DNA of 64,000 bases from Streptomyces sp. NBC_01716 (lineage in GTDB: Bacteria; Actinomycetota; Actinomycetes; Streptomycetales; Streptomycetaceae). This document shows, in pieces, positions 37,572 to 46,006 of this stretch; within the stretch, counting starts at the first letter, position 1; every line of letters starts with the position of its first letter. The notes below the pieces were generated by a model. That model did no database searches, was not told where the DNA came from, and worked only from the letters and a program-made list of their open reading frames with translations. Made by a program: the position numbers and the translations under genes. Location of the stretch: assembly GCF_036248275.1 (NCBI RefSeq), contig NZ_CP109181.1, forward strand, positions 5,828,001 to 5,892,000, written 5' to 3'.

Positions 37572-38585
37572 TCAGGCGTCGTAGTGCGCCCGCAGCCTGG
37601 CGTGCGCGTGCGGCGGCGCGCCGGTGTGATCCAGCCCCAGCAGCCCGGCGCCCAGCACCGGCGGTGCCGTCACCACCCCCACCACGGCCTTCGGCGCGCG
37701 GGCCGCGAGCAGTTCCCGGATCCCGTCGTCCAGCTGCGGGTGCCTGGCGGCCAGCACACTGCCGCCCAGCAGCACCGGAACCTCCTCGTCCAGCAGCCCC
37801 AGCCGCTCCAGCGCCACTCCCGCGAGCGCCACGACCTCGGCGGCGAGCCGGTCGACCAGCGACCTGGCCACCGCGTCACCCGCCGCGCTGGTCGCGAAGA
37901 GGACCGGCGCCAGCTCGTGCCTGCGCCCGAGCGGGACATGCCCCAGGTGCAGCGCCTCGATCAGCTCGTACACCGAGCCGAGGCCGAAGTGCCCGGGCAC
38001 CGTACGCATCAGCTCCGTCGGCTCGCCCCGCCCGTCCTCGGCGCGCGCCGCGAACCACAGCGCCTCCTCGGAGAGCCCGGAGCCGCCGCCCCAGTCACCG
38101 GAGATCCGTCCGATCGCGGGGAAGCGCGCCGTACGTCCGTCGGGCAGCATGCCCACGCAGTTGATGCCCGCGCCGCACACGACGGCGACCCCGCGCGGTT
38201 CCGCGCCGCCCGGCAGCCCGGCACGCAGTATCGCGAAGGTGTCGTTGCGCACCTCTGTGGTGCGTCCCCAGCCGCGCCGCTGCACCGCCGACGCCAACTC
38301 CCGCTCCTCCACCGGGAGATCGGCGTTGGCCAGACACGCCGAGACATGCCCGGCGATCCCCTCCGTACGGAGGCCGGCGTCGGCCGCCGCGTCGGCGACG
38401 ATCGCGGCGAGCCGGTCGATCGCCGGCTCCACGCCCACGACCGGCGGCTGGAAGCCACCGCCGCGCGCCGCCCCGAGCACATATCCGTCCGCACCGATGA
38501 CGGTCACATCGGTCTTGCTGTTCCCGGCGTCGACGGCCAGGACGCTGCCGCGCCCCGCCGCCGGCTCGGTACGGCTCACGCCCAC
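37572..38585 (-). CDS. csnK: Amino-sugar kinase, BadF/BadG/BcrA/BcrD ATPase family (CsnK-like)
   Basis: The 337-aa protein has the actin-like ATPase fold of N-acetylglucosamine kinases: phosphate-1 motif LAVDAGNSKTD near residue 16-26, VVCGAGINCVG, a GDWGGGSGLSEEAL motif and a late LLGGSV. These enzymes phosphorylate GlcNAc or GlcN at C6. It overlaps the GH4 gene by ten bases and closes the csn-type operon, where it would trap incoming glucosamine. GTG start with GGGAG 9 bases upstream. The gene name follows the S. coelicolor csnREFGHK operon, known to me for chitosan oligosaccharides. Confidence 0.82.
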   Translation of the reverse strand: MGVSRTEPAAGRGSVLAVDAGNSKTDVTVIGADGYVLGAARGGGFQPPVVGVEPAIDRLAAIVADAAADAGLRTEGIAGHVSACLANADLPVEERELASAVQRRGWGRTTEVRNDTFAILRAGLPGGAEPRGVAVVCGAGINCVGMLPDGRTARFPAIGRISGDWGGGSGLSEEALWFAARAEDGRGEPTELMRTVPGHFGLGSVYELIEALHLGHVPLGRRHELAPVLFATSAAGDAVARSLVDRLAAEVVALAGVALERLGLLDEEVPVLLGGSVLAARHPQLDDGIRELLAARAPKAVVGVVTAPPVLGAGLLGLDHTGAPPHAHARLRAHYDA

Positions 38586-39850
38586 GCGAGGTGCTCCCGG
38601 TTGTGCGCGATCAGCCGGTCGGTGAGGCCATCGGCGTACTCGTACTGACCGATCAACGGGTGGGACAGCAGCGCCTTGTAGACGCGGTCGCGCCCACCGT
38701 GCAGCGCGGCCCGGAGCGCCAGGTCCTCGTACGCGGTGACGTTCGCGACGAGCCCCGCGTAGAGCGGGTCGAGCTCCGGCACGGCCAGCGGCGTCGCGCC
38801 CGAGGCGTCGACCCTGGCCTGGACCTCGATCACCGCGTCGTCGGCGAGGAACGGCAGCGTGCCGTTGTTGTACGTGTTGACCACCTGCACCGGGCTGCCG
38901 CCGCTGCCCGCCTCACCCAGCAGCGAGGCGGCGAGATCGACCGCGGCCTCGCTGTAGAAGGCGCCGCCGCGCTTGGCCAGCAGCTCGGGCTTCTCGTCCA
39001 GCGCCGGGTCCCCGTACATGGCGAGCAACTGCTTCTCCATCTCGGCCACTTCCGCGGCCCGCGACGGCTTGGTGCCCAGCTCCCGGACGACCTCGTCGTG
39101 CGCGTAGAAGTAGCGCAGGTAGTAGGAGGGCACCACGCCGAGGGTGTCGAGCACCCGGCGCGGCAGCCGCAGATCGGCGGCGATCGTGTCGCCGTGCTCG
39201 GCGATCAGCTTCGGCAGCACGTCCTCGCCGTCGGGGCCACCGAGCCGTACGCTTCGCTCCCACGTCAGATGGTTCAGCCCGACATGCTCCAGATGGACCT
39301 GCGAGGGGGCGACGTCCAGCAGTTTCGCGAACTTCCGCTGGAAGCCGATCGCGACGTTGCACAGCCCGATCGCCTTGTGCCCGGCCTGGAGCAGGGCGCG
39401 CGTCACGATCCCCACCGGGTTGGTGAAGTCGATGATCCACGCGTCCGGGTTGGCGCGCCGCACCCGCTCGGCGATGTCCAGCACGACCGGGACCGTACGC
39501 AGCGCTTTGGCGAGACCGCCCGCGCCCGTCGTCTCCTGGCCGACACAGCCGCACTCCAGCGGCCAGGTCTCGTCCTTCAGGCGTGCGGCCTGTCCGCCGA
39601 CGCGCAGTTGGAGCAGGACGGCATCGGCGCCGGCCACGCCCTCGTCCAGGTCGGACGTGGTGACGATCCGGCCGGGGTGCCCCTGCTTGGCGAAGATCCG
39701 CCGCGCGAGACCGCCCACCAGCTCCAGCCGGTCGGCCGCCGGATCGACGAGCACGAGTTCACTGATCGGGAGCGTGTCCCTCAACCGGGCGAAGCCGTCG
39801 ATCAACTCAGGTGTATAGGTGGACCCGCCACCCACTACTGCGAGTTTCAT
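38576..39850 (-). CDS. csnH: GH4 family glycosidase (6-phospho-beta-glucosidase type, CsnH-like)
   Basis: The 424-aa enzyme has the NAD-binding start KLAVVGGGSTYTPELIDG, the family pattern LQLRVGG...QETTGAGG, IIDFTNPVGIVTRALL, the metal-binding cysteine in LCNVAIG (about C174) and the histidine in VGLNHLTW. GH4 enzymes need NAD and a divalent metal and cut phosphorylated or other glycosides by a redox-elimination route. In this operon it lies between the ABC permeases and the kinase, so it should split imported amino-sugar oligosaccharides in the cytoplasm. Whether the substrate must be phosphorylated first is not clear from the sequence. Confidence 0.85.
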   Translation of the reverse strand: MKLAVVGGGSTYTPELIDGFARLRDTLPISELVLVDPAADRLELVGGLARRIFAKQGHPGRIVTTSDLDEGVAGADAVLLQLRVGGQAARLKDETWPLECGCVGQETTGAGGLAKALRTVPVVLDIAERVRRANPDAWIIDFTNPVGIVTRALLQAGHKAIGLCNVAIGFQRKFAKLLDVAPSQVHLEHVGLNHLTWERSVRLGGPDGEDVLPKLIAEHGDTIAADLRLPRRVLDTLGVVPSYYLRYFYAHDEVVRELGTKPSRAAEVAEMEKQLLAMYGDPALDEKPELLAKRGGAFYSEAAVDLAASLLGEAGSGGSPVQVVNTYNNGTLPFLADDAVIEVQARVDASGATPLAVPELDPLYAGLVANVTAYEDLALRAALHGGRDRVYKALLSHPLIGQYEYADGLTDRLIAHNREHLAWA

Positions 39851-39859
39851 GTGTTGTTG

Positions 39860-40765
39860 CTAGCCCTTCACTCCGGTCAGTGTGACGCCCTCGACGAAGG
39901 CCTTCTGTGCGAAGAAGAAGACGACGATCACGGGGGCCATGACCAGTACGGTCGCGGCCATGGTCAGATTCCAGTCGGTGTGGTGCGCGCCCTTGAAGGA
40001 TTCCAGCCCGTAACTGAGCGTCCAGGCGGCCGGGTTCTCCGACGCGTAGATCTGTGGCCCGAAGTAGTCGTTCCACGCGTAGAAGAACTGGAACAGCGCC
40101 ACCGCGGCGATGCCCGGTTTCGCCATCGGCAGGACGATCCTGAGCAGCGTACGGAACTCGCCGCACCCGTCCACGCGCGCCGCGTCCAGGTACTCGTCGG
40201 GGATCGTCAGCAGAAACTGCCTCAGCAGGAAGATGGAGAACGCGTCGCCGAACGCCATCGGGATGATCAGCGGCCAGAGAGTGCCCGACAGGTCGAACTG
40301 CTTCGCCCAGAAGAGATACATCGGGATGATGATCACCTGGGGCGGCAGCATCATCATCGAGATGACGAGCATCAGCGACAACTGCCGCCCGCGGAACCGG
40401 AACTTGGCCAGCGCGTACGCCACCGGGATCGAGGAGAGCACCGACAGCAGCGTCCCGAGCCCCGCGTACAGCAGGGTGTTCTTCCACCAGGTCAGAAAGC
40501 CCGGTGTGTCGAAGACCTTGGCGTAGTTGCCCCACTCCCAGCTGTTCGGGGTGAGGTCGCGGGTGAGCGCCTGCTGGTCGCTCATCACCGAGGTGAGGAA
40601 GAGGAAGACGAACGGCAGCACGAAGAAGAGCGCCGCCGCGACACCGAGCGCGTGCACGGCGATCCAGTGCAGCACCGCCTTGCGGCGCGCCGTACGGGCC
40701 GCCGGTGTCGTCGCGTCGGACCCCTTCACCGGCCGGCCGGGCGCGTCCAGGAGTTGCTGGGTCAT
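39860..40765 (-). CDS. csnG: Sugar ABC transporter permease (CsnG-like)
   Basis: The 301-aa protein has six membrane segments and the inner-membrane permease loop EYLDAARVDGCGEFRTLLRIVLPMAKPGIAA, the EAA motif that docks the ATPase. It is the second-permease (MalG-like) type. The gene follows csnF after two bases. No ATPase gene is present in the operon; Streptomyces sugar importers of this class share the ATPase MsiK encoded elsewhere. Confidence 0.88.
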   Translation of the reverse strand: MTQQLLDAPGRPVKGSDATTPAARTARRKAVLHWIAVHALGVAAALFFVLPFVFLFLTSVMSDQQALTRDLTPNSWEWGNYAKVFDTPGFLTWWKNTLLYAGLGTLLSVLSSIPVAYALAKFRFRGRQLSLMLVISMMMLPPQVIIIPMYLFWAKQFDLSGTLWPLIIPMAFGDAFSIFLLRQFLLTIPDEYLDAARVDGCGEFRTLLRIVLPMAKPGIAAVALFQFFYAWNDYFGPQIYASENPAAWTLSYGLESFKGAHHTDWNLTMAATVLVMAPVIVVFFFAQKAFVEGVTLTGVKG

Positions 40766-40767
40766 GG

Positions 40768-41709
40768 TCAGTCACCCGTTCCGATCAGTCCGCCGCGACG
40801 CCGCATCAGGAACGCGGTGAAGACCATGGCCAGGGCGAACAGGACGAGCGCGACGACGCAGGCCGCGCCGTAGTCGAAGCGCTGGAACCCGAGGTTGTAG
40901 ACGAGCTGCGGCAGGGTCAGCGTGGACTTGTCCGGATAGCCGGGCTCGAACTGCTGGCCGGAGCCGCCGATGACGCCGGAGGCGACCTTGCCCGCGACCA
41001 GGGGCTGTGTGTAGTACTGCATCGCCTGGATCACACCGGTGACCACGGCGAACAGCACGATCGGCGAGATGTTCGGCAGCGTCACGAACCGGAACCGGTG
41101 CCAGGACGACGCGCCGTCCAGCTCGGCCGCCTCGTACTGCTCCTTCGGTACGTCGAGCAGCGCGGCCATGAAGATCACCATCAGGTCGCCGATGCCCCAG
41201 ACCGCCAGCGCCGTGAGCGCCGGCTTGGACCAGGAGGCGTCGTTGAACCAGCCCGGAGTGGGCAGTCCGAGATCGCCGAGGATCGTGTTGACCGGCCCCG
41301 TACCGGGGTTGAGGAGGAACACGAAGGCCAGCGTCGCCGCGACGGGCGGCGCCAGATACGGCAGGTAGAACAGGGTCCGGAAGACCCCGGTGCCCGTCTT
41401 GATCTTGGTGATCAGCAGGCCGACACCGAGACCGAACAGGACCCGGCAGGCGACCATGACCAGGACCAGCCACAGGGTGTTGCGCAGCGACGGCCAGAAC
41501 ATCGGGTAGTCGCTGAAGACGTACGACCAGTTCCCCAGCCCGTTCCAGACGGGGGAGTTGAAACCGTCGTACTTCATGAAGGAGAAGTACACGGTCGACA
41601 CGAGCGGATACGCGAAGAAGACCGAGAACCCGATCAACCAGGGCGACATGAACGCCACCGTTCGCAGCGCGCCCCTGCGCCGCTTCGAACGGAGCGTGTT
41701 GCTGGACAT
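40768..41709 (-). CDS. csnF: Sugar ABC transporter permease (CsnF-like)
   Basis: The 313-aa MalF-type permease begins with a basic stretch and a membrane segment (AFMSPWLIGFSVFFAYPLVS). It has six segments in all and the EAA loop EQYEAAELDGASSWHRFRFVTLPNISPIVL. Together with the following permease it forms the membrane channel for the sugar-binding lipoprotein encoded 19 bp upstream. Confidence 0.88.
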   Translation of the reverse strand: MSSNTLRSKRRRGALRTVAFMSPWLIGFSVFFAYPLVSTVYFSFMKYDGFNSPVWNGLGNWSYVFSDYPMFWPSLRNTLWLVLVMVACRVLFGLGVGLLITKIKTGTGVFRTLFYLPYLAPPVAATLAFVFLLNPGTGPVNTILGDLGLPTPGWFNDASWSKPALTALAVWGIGDLMVIFMAALLDVPKEQYEAAELDGASSWHRFRFVTLPNISPIVLFAVVTGVIQAMQYYTQPLVAGKVASGVIGGSGQQFEPGYPDKSTLTLPQLVYNLGFQRFDYGAACVVALVLFALAMVFTAFLMRRRGGLIGTGD

Positions 41710-41728
41710 CAGCCGGTTTCCCCGCCTG

Positions 41729-43063
41729 CTACTTGGCCTGCTCGATGTCGCGGTCGATCTGCTTCGCCGTCTTCTCCAGACCCTCCTGGAGGTCCTTCAC
41801 GGAGCCCTTCTCGTACTGGAAGCCGAAGTCCTGGAGCGTCTGCTGGTACGTCGCGCCGTTGATCGCGCCGTCGGGGGTGCTGGACTTGGGGTGCTGGGCG
41901 ATGTCGAGGAACGTCTTGAAGCGCGGGTCGAAGTCCAGGTCGGGCGACTTGAGTGCGGGGAGCGTGGAGGGCACGTTGCGGATGCCGTTGGCGAACTCCA
42001 CGACCGCCTTCGTGTCGGTGGTCATGTACTTCACCAGCTCCCAGGCGGCGTTCTGCTTCTTGCTCTGCGGCGCGATGCCCATGATCGTGCCGGACAGGAA
42101 GCCCTTGCCGTAGCTGTCGGCCTCGTCGTCGGCGACGGGCATCGGCGCCACGCCTATCCCGAAGTCGGCGCCGGCGTCCTCGGCCATGCCGAGCCGCCAC
42201 TCGCCGTCCAGCTGCATCGCGACCTGGCCGGTGTGGAAGGGGTGCTTGGCACCCCACTCGTCACCGAAGGCGCTGCGGAACTTCTCCAGCTTCTCGAAGC
42301 CGCCGAGGTCCTCGACGAGCTTCTTCTGGTACGTGAACATCTCGGCGAAGGCCGGGTCCTTGGCGATGTTGGACTTGCCGTCCTTGTCGAAGTAGGCGTG
42401 GTCCCAGCTCGACATGTAGTGGTCCACGACCGTCTCGTAGCCGTGGTACGTCGGCATCATGCCGACCCGCTCGTAGCTGTCGCCCTTGGGCTTGGTGAGC
42501 TTCTTGGCGACGTCGGCCAGTTCGGACATCGTCTTCGGCGGGGCCGTGATGCCCGCCTCCTTGAAGGCGTCCTTGTTGTAGTACAGCCCGTACGCGTCGC
42601 TGAGCAGCGGCAGCGCGCAGCGGTCGCCCTCGAACTGGGTGTACTGGAGCAGCACCTTCGGGAACGTCTTCTCAAGGTCGATCTTGTCCTTCTTTATGAA
42701 GGGTCCGAGATCGGCGAAGGCGCCGGAGGAGCAGAACTTGCCCACGTTGGAGGTGGTGAAGGACGACACGACGTCCGGGCCCTTCGAACCGCCCGCGCGC
42801 AGCGCCTGGTTGAGCTTGTCGTCGTTGATGTTGCCGACGACGTCGACCTTGATGTTCGGGTGGGCGTCCTCGAAGCGGTCGATGTTGTCCTTGATGGCCT
42901 TGACCTCGGAGGGCGCGCTCCAGCCGTGCCAGAAGGTGATCGTGGTTTTGGCGTTCGGGTCGTCCGACGCGGATTCACCGGACTGCCCCGTACACGCGGC
43001 GGCGAGGACGGACAGCGCGGCGACCGCCACGGCGGAAGCGGTCAGACGGCGGTTTGTGGGCAT
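41729..43063 (-). CDS. csnE: Sugar-binding lipoprotein of ABC importer (CsnE-like)
   Basis: The 444-aa protein has a lipoprotein signal peptide with lipobox LAAAC at about 21-25, followed by a type-1 extracellular solute-binding domain (KTTITFWHGWSAPSEVKAIKDN, FHTGQVAMQLDGEWRLG). It would be fixed to the outer face of the membrane and hand the sugar to the two permeases encoded next. In S. coelicolor the orthologous system takes up glucosamine and chitosan oligosaccharides; the assignment here is by operon order and family. Confidence 0.87.
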   Translation of the reverse strand: MPTNRRLTASAVAVAALSVLAAACTGQSGESASDDPNAKTTITFWHGWSAPSEVKAIKDNIDRFEDAHPNIKVDVVGNINDDKLNQALRAGGSKGPDVVSSFTTSNVGKFCSSGAFADLGPFIKKDKIDLEKTFPKVLLQYTQFEGDRCALPLLSDAYGLYYNKDAFKEAGITAPPKTMSELADVAKKLTKPKGDSYERVGMMPTYHGYETVVDHYMSSWDHAYFDKDGKSNIAKDPAFAEMFTYQKKLVEDLGGFEKLEKFRSAFGDEWGAKHPFHTGQVAMQLDGEWRLGMAEDAGADFGIGVAPMPVADDEADSYGKGFLSGTIMGIAPQSKKQNAAWELVKYMTTDTKAVVEFANGIRNVPSTLPALKSPDLDFDPRFKTFLDIAQHPKSSTPDGAINGATYQQTLQDFGFQYEKGSVKDLQEGLEKTAKQIDRDIEQAK

Positions 43064-43152
43064 GACGGAACTCCCGGTGTCGTTCGGGTCCTGAAAGGTC
43101 CTGAAAGGGATGGTGCGGGTGTCGAGGGGGCTCGGAGGCCGCGGCGGACGGG

Positions 43153-44370
43153 TCAGCGGGAGGTGTCGAAGACCTCGTCGCGGGTGGTCGCGAGGGCGCT
43201 CTCCAGCGCGCCCCGCAGCACGGGGTCCCGCCGCACCTCACCGATGAGCAGCCGGGGCCTGGAGGCGGCGAGTTCGGCGAGTTCCGCCTGGACGAGCGCG
43301 CGCAGCGGTTCTCCGCCGGCGGTGGTCACCCCGCCGGCGAGGACGATGACCTCGGGGTCGAGCACCGCGGTCACGGACGCGAGACCGGTGGCGAGCCGCT
43401 GCGCGAACAGCCGCAGCAGCTCGGCCAGCCGCGGGTCGTCCTCGTGCCCGGCCGCCGCCTTCGTAAGGAGGCCGGCGGCGACGTCCGCGTACGGCTGCTC
43501 CGGGGTCTCGATGCCGAGACCGCGCGCGAGGCGCGGTACCGACTGGGCGCCCGCGAGTTCCTGGAAGCCGCCGCTGTTGGCCTTGACCACCTGGCGTACG
43601 AGGGGAGTGCCCGGCACCGGCAGGAAGCCGACCTCGCCGGCGCCGCCGGTGAAGCCGCGGTGCAGCCGGCCGCCGATGACCAGGGAGGCGCCGAGACCTT
43701 CCTGGTTCCACAGGAGGACGAAGTCGTCGTGGCCGCGGGCCGCTCCCAGCCGCTGTTCGGCGACCGCCGCGAGATTCACGTCGTTCTCGTACTCGACGGG
43801 CATCGGCAGGGCCGCGGCCAGTTCGTCGAGCAGCATGGGGGAGTGCCAGCCGGGCAGGTGCGAGGCGTACCGCAGCCGTCCGGTCGACGGGTCGAAGGCG
43901 CCCGGCGTACCGATGACGACGCGGTGCACGTCGGAGCGCGCGAGACCCGCGGCCTTCACGGCGCCGTCCAGGGCGTCGGTCACCTGGGTCACCACGCTGT
44001 CGGCCGACCGGCGCCCCGGCGTGGGCAGTTCGAACCGGCCGACGGTGGCGCCGGTGATGTCGGCGACGGCGGCGAGGATGCGCTCCGGGTTCACGTCGAG
44101 CCCGGCGGCGTGGGCGGCGCCCGCGTTGACCGCGTACAGCTGGGCGTTGGGTCCTGGCCGCCCCTCGGTGGTGCCCGTGGCGACGACGAGACCGGCCGCC
44201 TCCAGGCGGGCGAGCAGCTGGGAGGCGGTCGGCTTGGAGAGACCGGTCAGTTTGCCGATCCGGGTACGGGAGAGGGTGCCGTGTGCCAGCAGCAGGTCCA
44301 GCGCGGCGCGGTCGTTCATCGCGCGCAGGACGCGTGGTGTGCCCGGGGACGGCGTGGACGGATCGCTCAC
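43153..44370 (-). CDS. csnR: ROK-family transcriptional repressor (CsnR-like)
   Basis: From GTG at 44370 the protein has 405 aa. A winged helix-turn-helix covers about 18-60 (LLLAHGTLSRTRIGKLTGLSKPTASQLL), and a ROK sugar-kinase-like domain follows (VVIGTPGAFDP, NDVNLAAVAEQRLGAARGHDDFVLLW). The usual ROK zinc motif CxCGxxGC is absent; that position reads PGTPLVRQVVKANSGG. The frame is open to 44424, but starting there would leave no room for a ribosome site beside the palindrome at 44428-44442. It heads the csn-type operon and should repress it until amino sugars are present. Confidence 0.85.
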   Translation of the reverse strand: MSDPSTPSPGTPRVLRAMNDRAALDLLLAHGTLSRTRIGKLTGLSKPTASQLLARLEAAGLVVATGTTEGRPGPNAQLYAVNAGAAHAAGLDVNPERILAAVADITGATVGRFELPTPGRRSADSVVTQVTDALDGAVKAAGLARSDVHRVVIGTPGAFDPSTGRLRYASHLPGWHSPMLLDELAAALPMPVEYENDVNLAAVAEQRLGAARGHDDFVLLWNQEGLGASLVIGGRLHRGFTGGAGEVGFLPVPGTPLVRQVVKANSGGFQELAGAQSVPRLARGLGIETPEQPYADVAAGLLTKAAAGHEDDPRLAELLRLFAQRLATGLASVTAVLDPEVIVLAGGVTTAGGEPLRALVQAELAELAASRPRLLIGEVRRDPVLRGALESALATTRDEVFDTSR

Positions 44371-44427
44371 GGCGTGCACCTGCCCTTCGGCGACTGCTCT
44401 CCCGTGTGTCGCGCTTGGCGACACTGT

Positions 44428-44442
44428 TAGGAAAGTTTCCTA
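44428..44442. promoter_or_regulatory. Palindromic operator candidate upstream of csnR
   Basis: TAGGAAAGTTTCCTA is a perfect 7-bp inverted repeat around one base, 58 bp before the chosen csnR start. The AGGAAA/TTTCCT arms agree with what I remember of the CsnR operator of chitosanase genes. A half-site-like GAGGAAAGTA follows at 44451-44460. This supports autoregulation of the csn operon. Confidence 0.65.
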
Positions 44443-44500
44443 TTTGATGGGAGGAAAGTAGGCCGGGCGTCGGGGAGCAGTCAATACCCGTTCACGACCG

Positions 44501-44539
44501 GCGCCCCCGCGGCAACCAAAGCGTTACCTGCGGGGGCGC
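44501..44539 (-). terminator. Hairpin between mscS and the csn operon
   Basis: GCGCCCCCGC (44501-44510) and GCGGGGGCGC (44530-44539) form a perfect 10-bp GC stem with a 19-nt loop, about 100 bp beyond the MscS stop on the minus strand and upstream of the csnR operator. It probably insulates the csn promoter from the channel gene. Confidence 0.6.
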
Positions 44540-44568
44540 GTGTGCGACGGACTTTCGATTCGGTGCCG

Positions 44569-44640
44569 CTGGGCCGGTCCCTGAGCCGGTTCCTGAGCCG
44601 GTTCCTGAATCGGCCAGTGAACCGGACCCTGAACCGGTCC
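44569..44640. repeat. Six-copy period-12 tandem repeat at the mscS 3' end
   Basis: On the minus strand six 12-bp units follow each other with the consensus GGACCGGYTCAG; two units are identical. The array starts one base into the TAG stop codon of the channel gene and runs away from it. Read through the stop it would add RF/RL-type four-residue units. I see no role; it may be a slippage product or part of the mRNA 3' end. Confidence 0.8.
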
Positions 44641-45716
44641 TACTTGGTCAGATTGGGGTTGGGGGCCTGCTGCTGCGCTATCGGCGCCGCCGCGAGGGAC
44701 TGCGGCGACGTGGGGCTCGCCAGGGCCGACGGCGCGGCCACGGCGGCCGCCGGGTCGGCCGGGGCCGCCTCCGTGCCCGCCAGGGGCAGTCCGCCGACGA
44801 TCTGGATGCCCGCCGCGTCGAAGGCCCGCTTGATGCGCCAGCGCAGCTCGCGCTCCACGCCCAGCGCCTTGCCCGGCATCGTCTTGGCGCTCACCCGCAC
44901 CGTCATCGATTCGAGCAGGACGGAGTCCAGCCCCAGCACCTCGACCGGGCCCCACAGCCGCTCGGCCCAGGGGTCCTCCTTGGCCATCTTCTCCGCGACC
45001 GAGGTGATGACGTCGCGGACCCTGTCGAGGTCCTCGGTGGGCCGGACCGTCACATCGACACCGGCCGTGGCCCAGCCCTGGCTCAGGTTGCCGATCCGCT
45101 TCACCTCGCCGTTGCGGACGTACCAGATCTCGCCGTCGTCGCCGCGCAGCTTGGTCACCCGCAGCCCGACCTCGATGACCTCGCCGGACGCGACGCCCGC
45201 GTCGATGGTGTCGCCCACCCCGTACTGGTCCTCCAGGATCATGAAGACGCCGGAGAGGAAGTCGGTGACGAGATTGCGCGCGCCGAAGCCGAGGGCCACA
45301 CCGGCGACGCCCGCCGATGCCAGCAGCGGGGCCAGATTGATGTTCAGCGCCCCGAGCGCCATCAGCGCGGCCGTACCGAGGACCAGGAACGACGTCACCG
45401 AGCGGAGCACCGAACCGATGGCTTCGGAGCGCTGCCGGCGCCGCTCGGCGTTCACCAGGAGGCCGCCGAGGGCCGTGCCCTCGACGGCCGTGGCGCTGCG
45501 GTTCATCCGCGCTATCAGCTTGGTGATGGTGCGCCGCAGGACATGGCGCAGGACGAGCGCGATCACCACGATCAGCAGGATGCGCAGGCCGATGCTCAGC
45601 CAAGTGGACCAGTTCTGCTCCACCCAGCCCGCGGCTTCGTTGGCACGGTCCGCGGCCTCGTCGAGTGTGGCGGGCTCGGGCGACGGGCCGGGGACCGACG
45701 GGGCGGACGGGGACAC
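44640..45716 (-). CDS. Small-conductance mechanosensitive channel (MscS family)
   Basis: From GTG at 45716, preceded by AGGAGG, the protein has 358 aa. A first membrane segment (LSIGLRILLIVVIALVLRHVL) is followed by a second (SFLVLGTAALMALGAL) and the pore-type helix (LLASAGVAGVALGFGARNLVTDFLSGVFMI), then the beta domain of MscS (GVGDTIDAG...EVIEVGLRVTKLR) and a C-terminal alpha/beta part. The tail of about 45 residues is Ala/Pro/Gln-rich. Such channels open when the membrane is stretched and release solutes after osmotic downshock. Confidence 0.87.
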   Translation of the reverse strand: MSPSAPSVPGPSPEPATLDEAADRANEAAGWVEQNWSTWLSIGLRILLIVVIALVLRHVLRRTITKLIARMNRSATAVEGTALGGLLVNAERRRQRSEAIGSVLRSVTSFLVLGTAALMALGALNINLAPLLASAGVAGVALGFGARNLVTDFLSGVFMILEDQYGVGDTIDAGVASGEVIEVGLRVTKLRGDDGEIWYVRNGEVKRIGNLSQGWATAGVDVTVRPTEDLDRVRDVITSVAEKMAKEDPWAERLWGPVEVLGLDSVLLESMTVRVSAKTMPGKALGVERELRWRIKRAFDAAGIQIVGGLPLAGTEAAPADPAAAVAAPSALASPTSPQSLAAAPIAQQQAPNPNLTK

Positions 45717-46006
45717 GGCGGGACCTCCTGCGAAACACGGGCGGGGACCAACCACACTAACGGGGCATCGCCTCCGCTCCATTGCCCCGCGAGAGGGAGA
45801 GACACTCCTCACGCGCGGGTGGCGGGCGAAGTCGCAGGAAGGTACGGGGGCACGGACACGCCAGGTCAGGGGTCCCGGAGGGGGTGTGGGCGAAAACACT
45901 CCGAGCCCGTTACCAAGACGTGGTGGCGTTTCGACCAGGCATGAGGAGAGACTGAGACAGATCGTCCCGGCGCGAGCCACGCGCCGCCGGCGTACTAGGA
46001 GGCACC
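45717..46006. other. Divergent intergenic region, mscS and HNH gene
   Basis: These 290 bp lie between two divergent starts and should hold both promoters. I see no gene and no convincing operator or -35/-10 pair. Confidence 0.5.

Noticed and set aside
44370..44424. Upstream GTG at 44424 as the start of the ROK regulator
   Set aside because: It has no ribosome site and would begin four bases from the operator palindrome; the GTG at 44370 is more plausible.
44569..44640. Possible CRISPR array
   Set aside because: The 12-bp units touch each other with no spacers, and no cas genes are present. The 36-bp units at 50034-50147 also lack spacers and lie in a reading frame.
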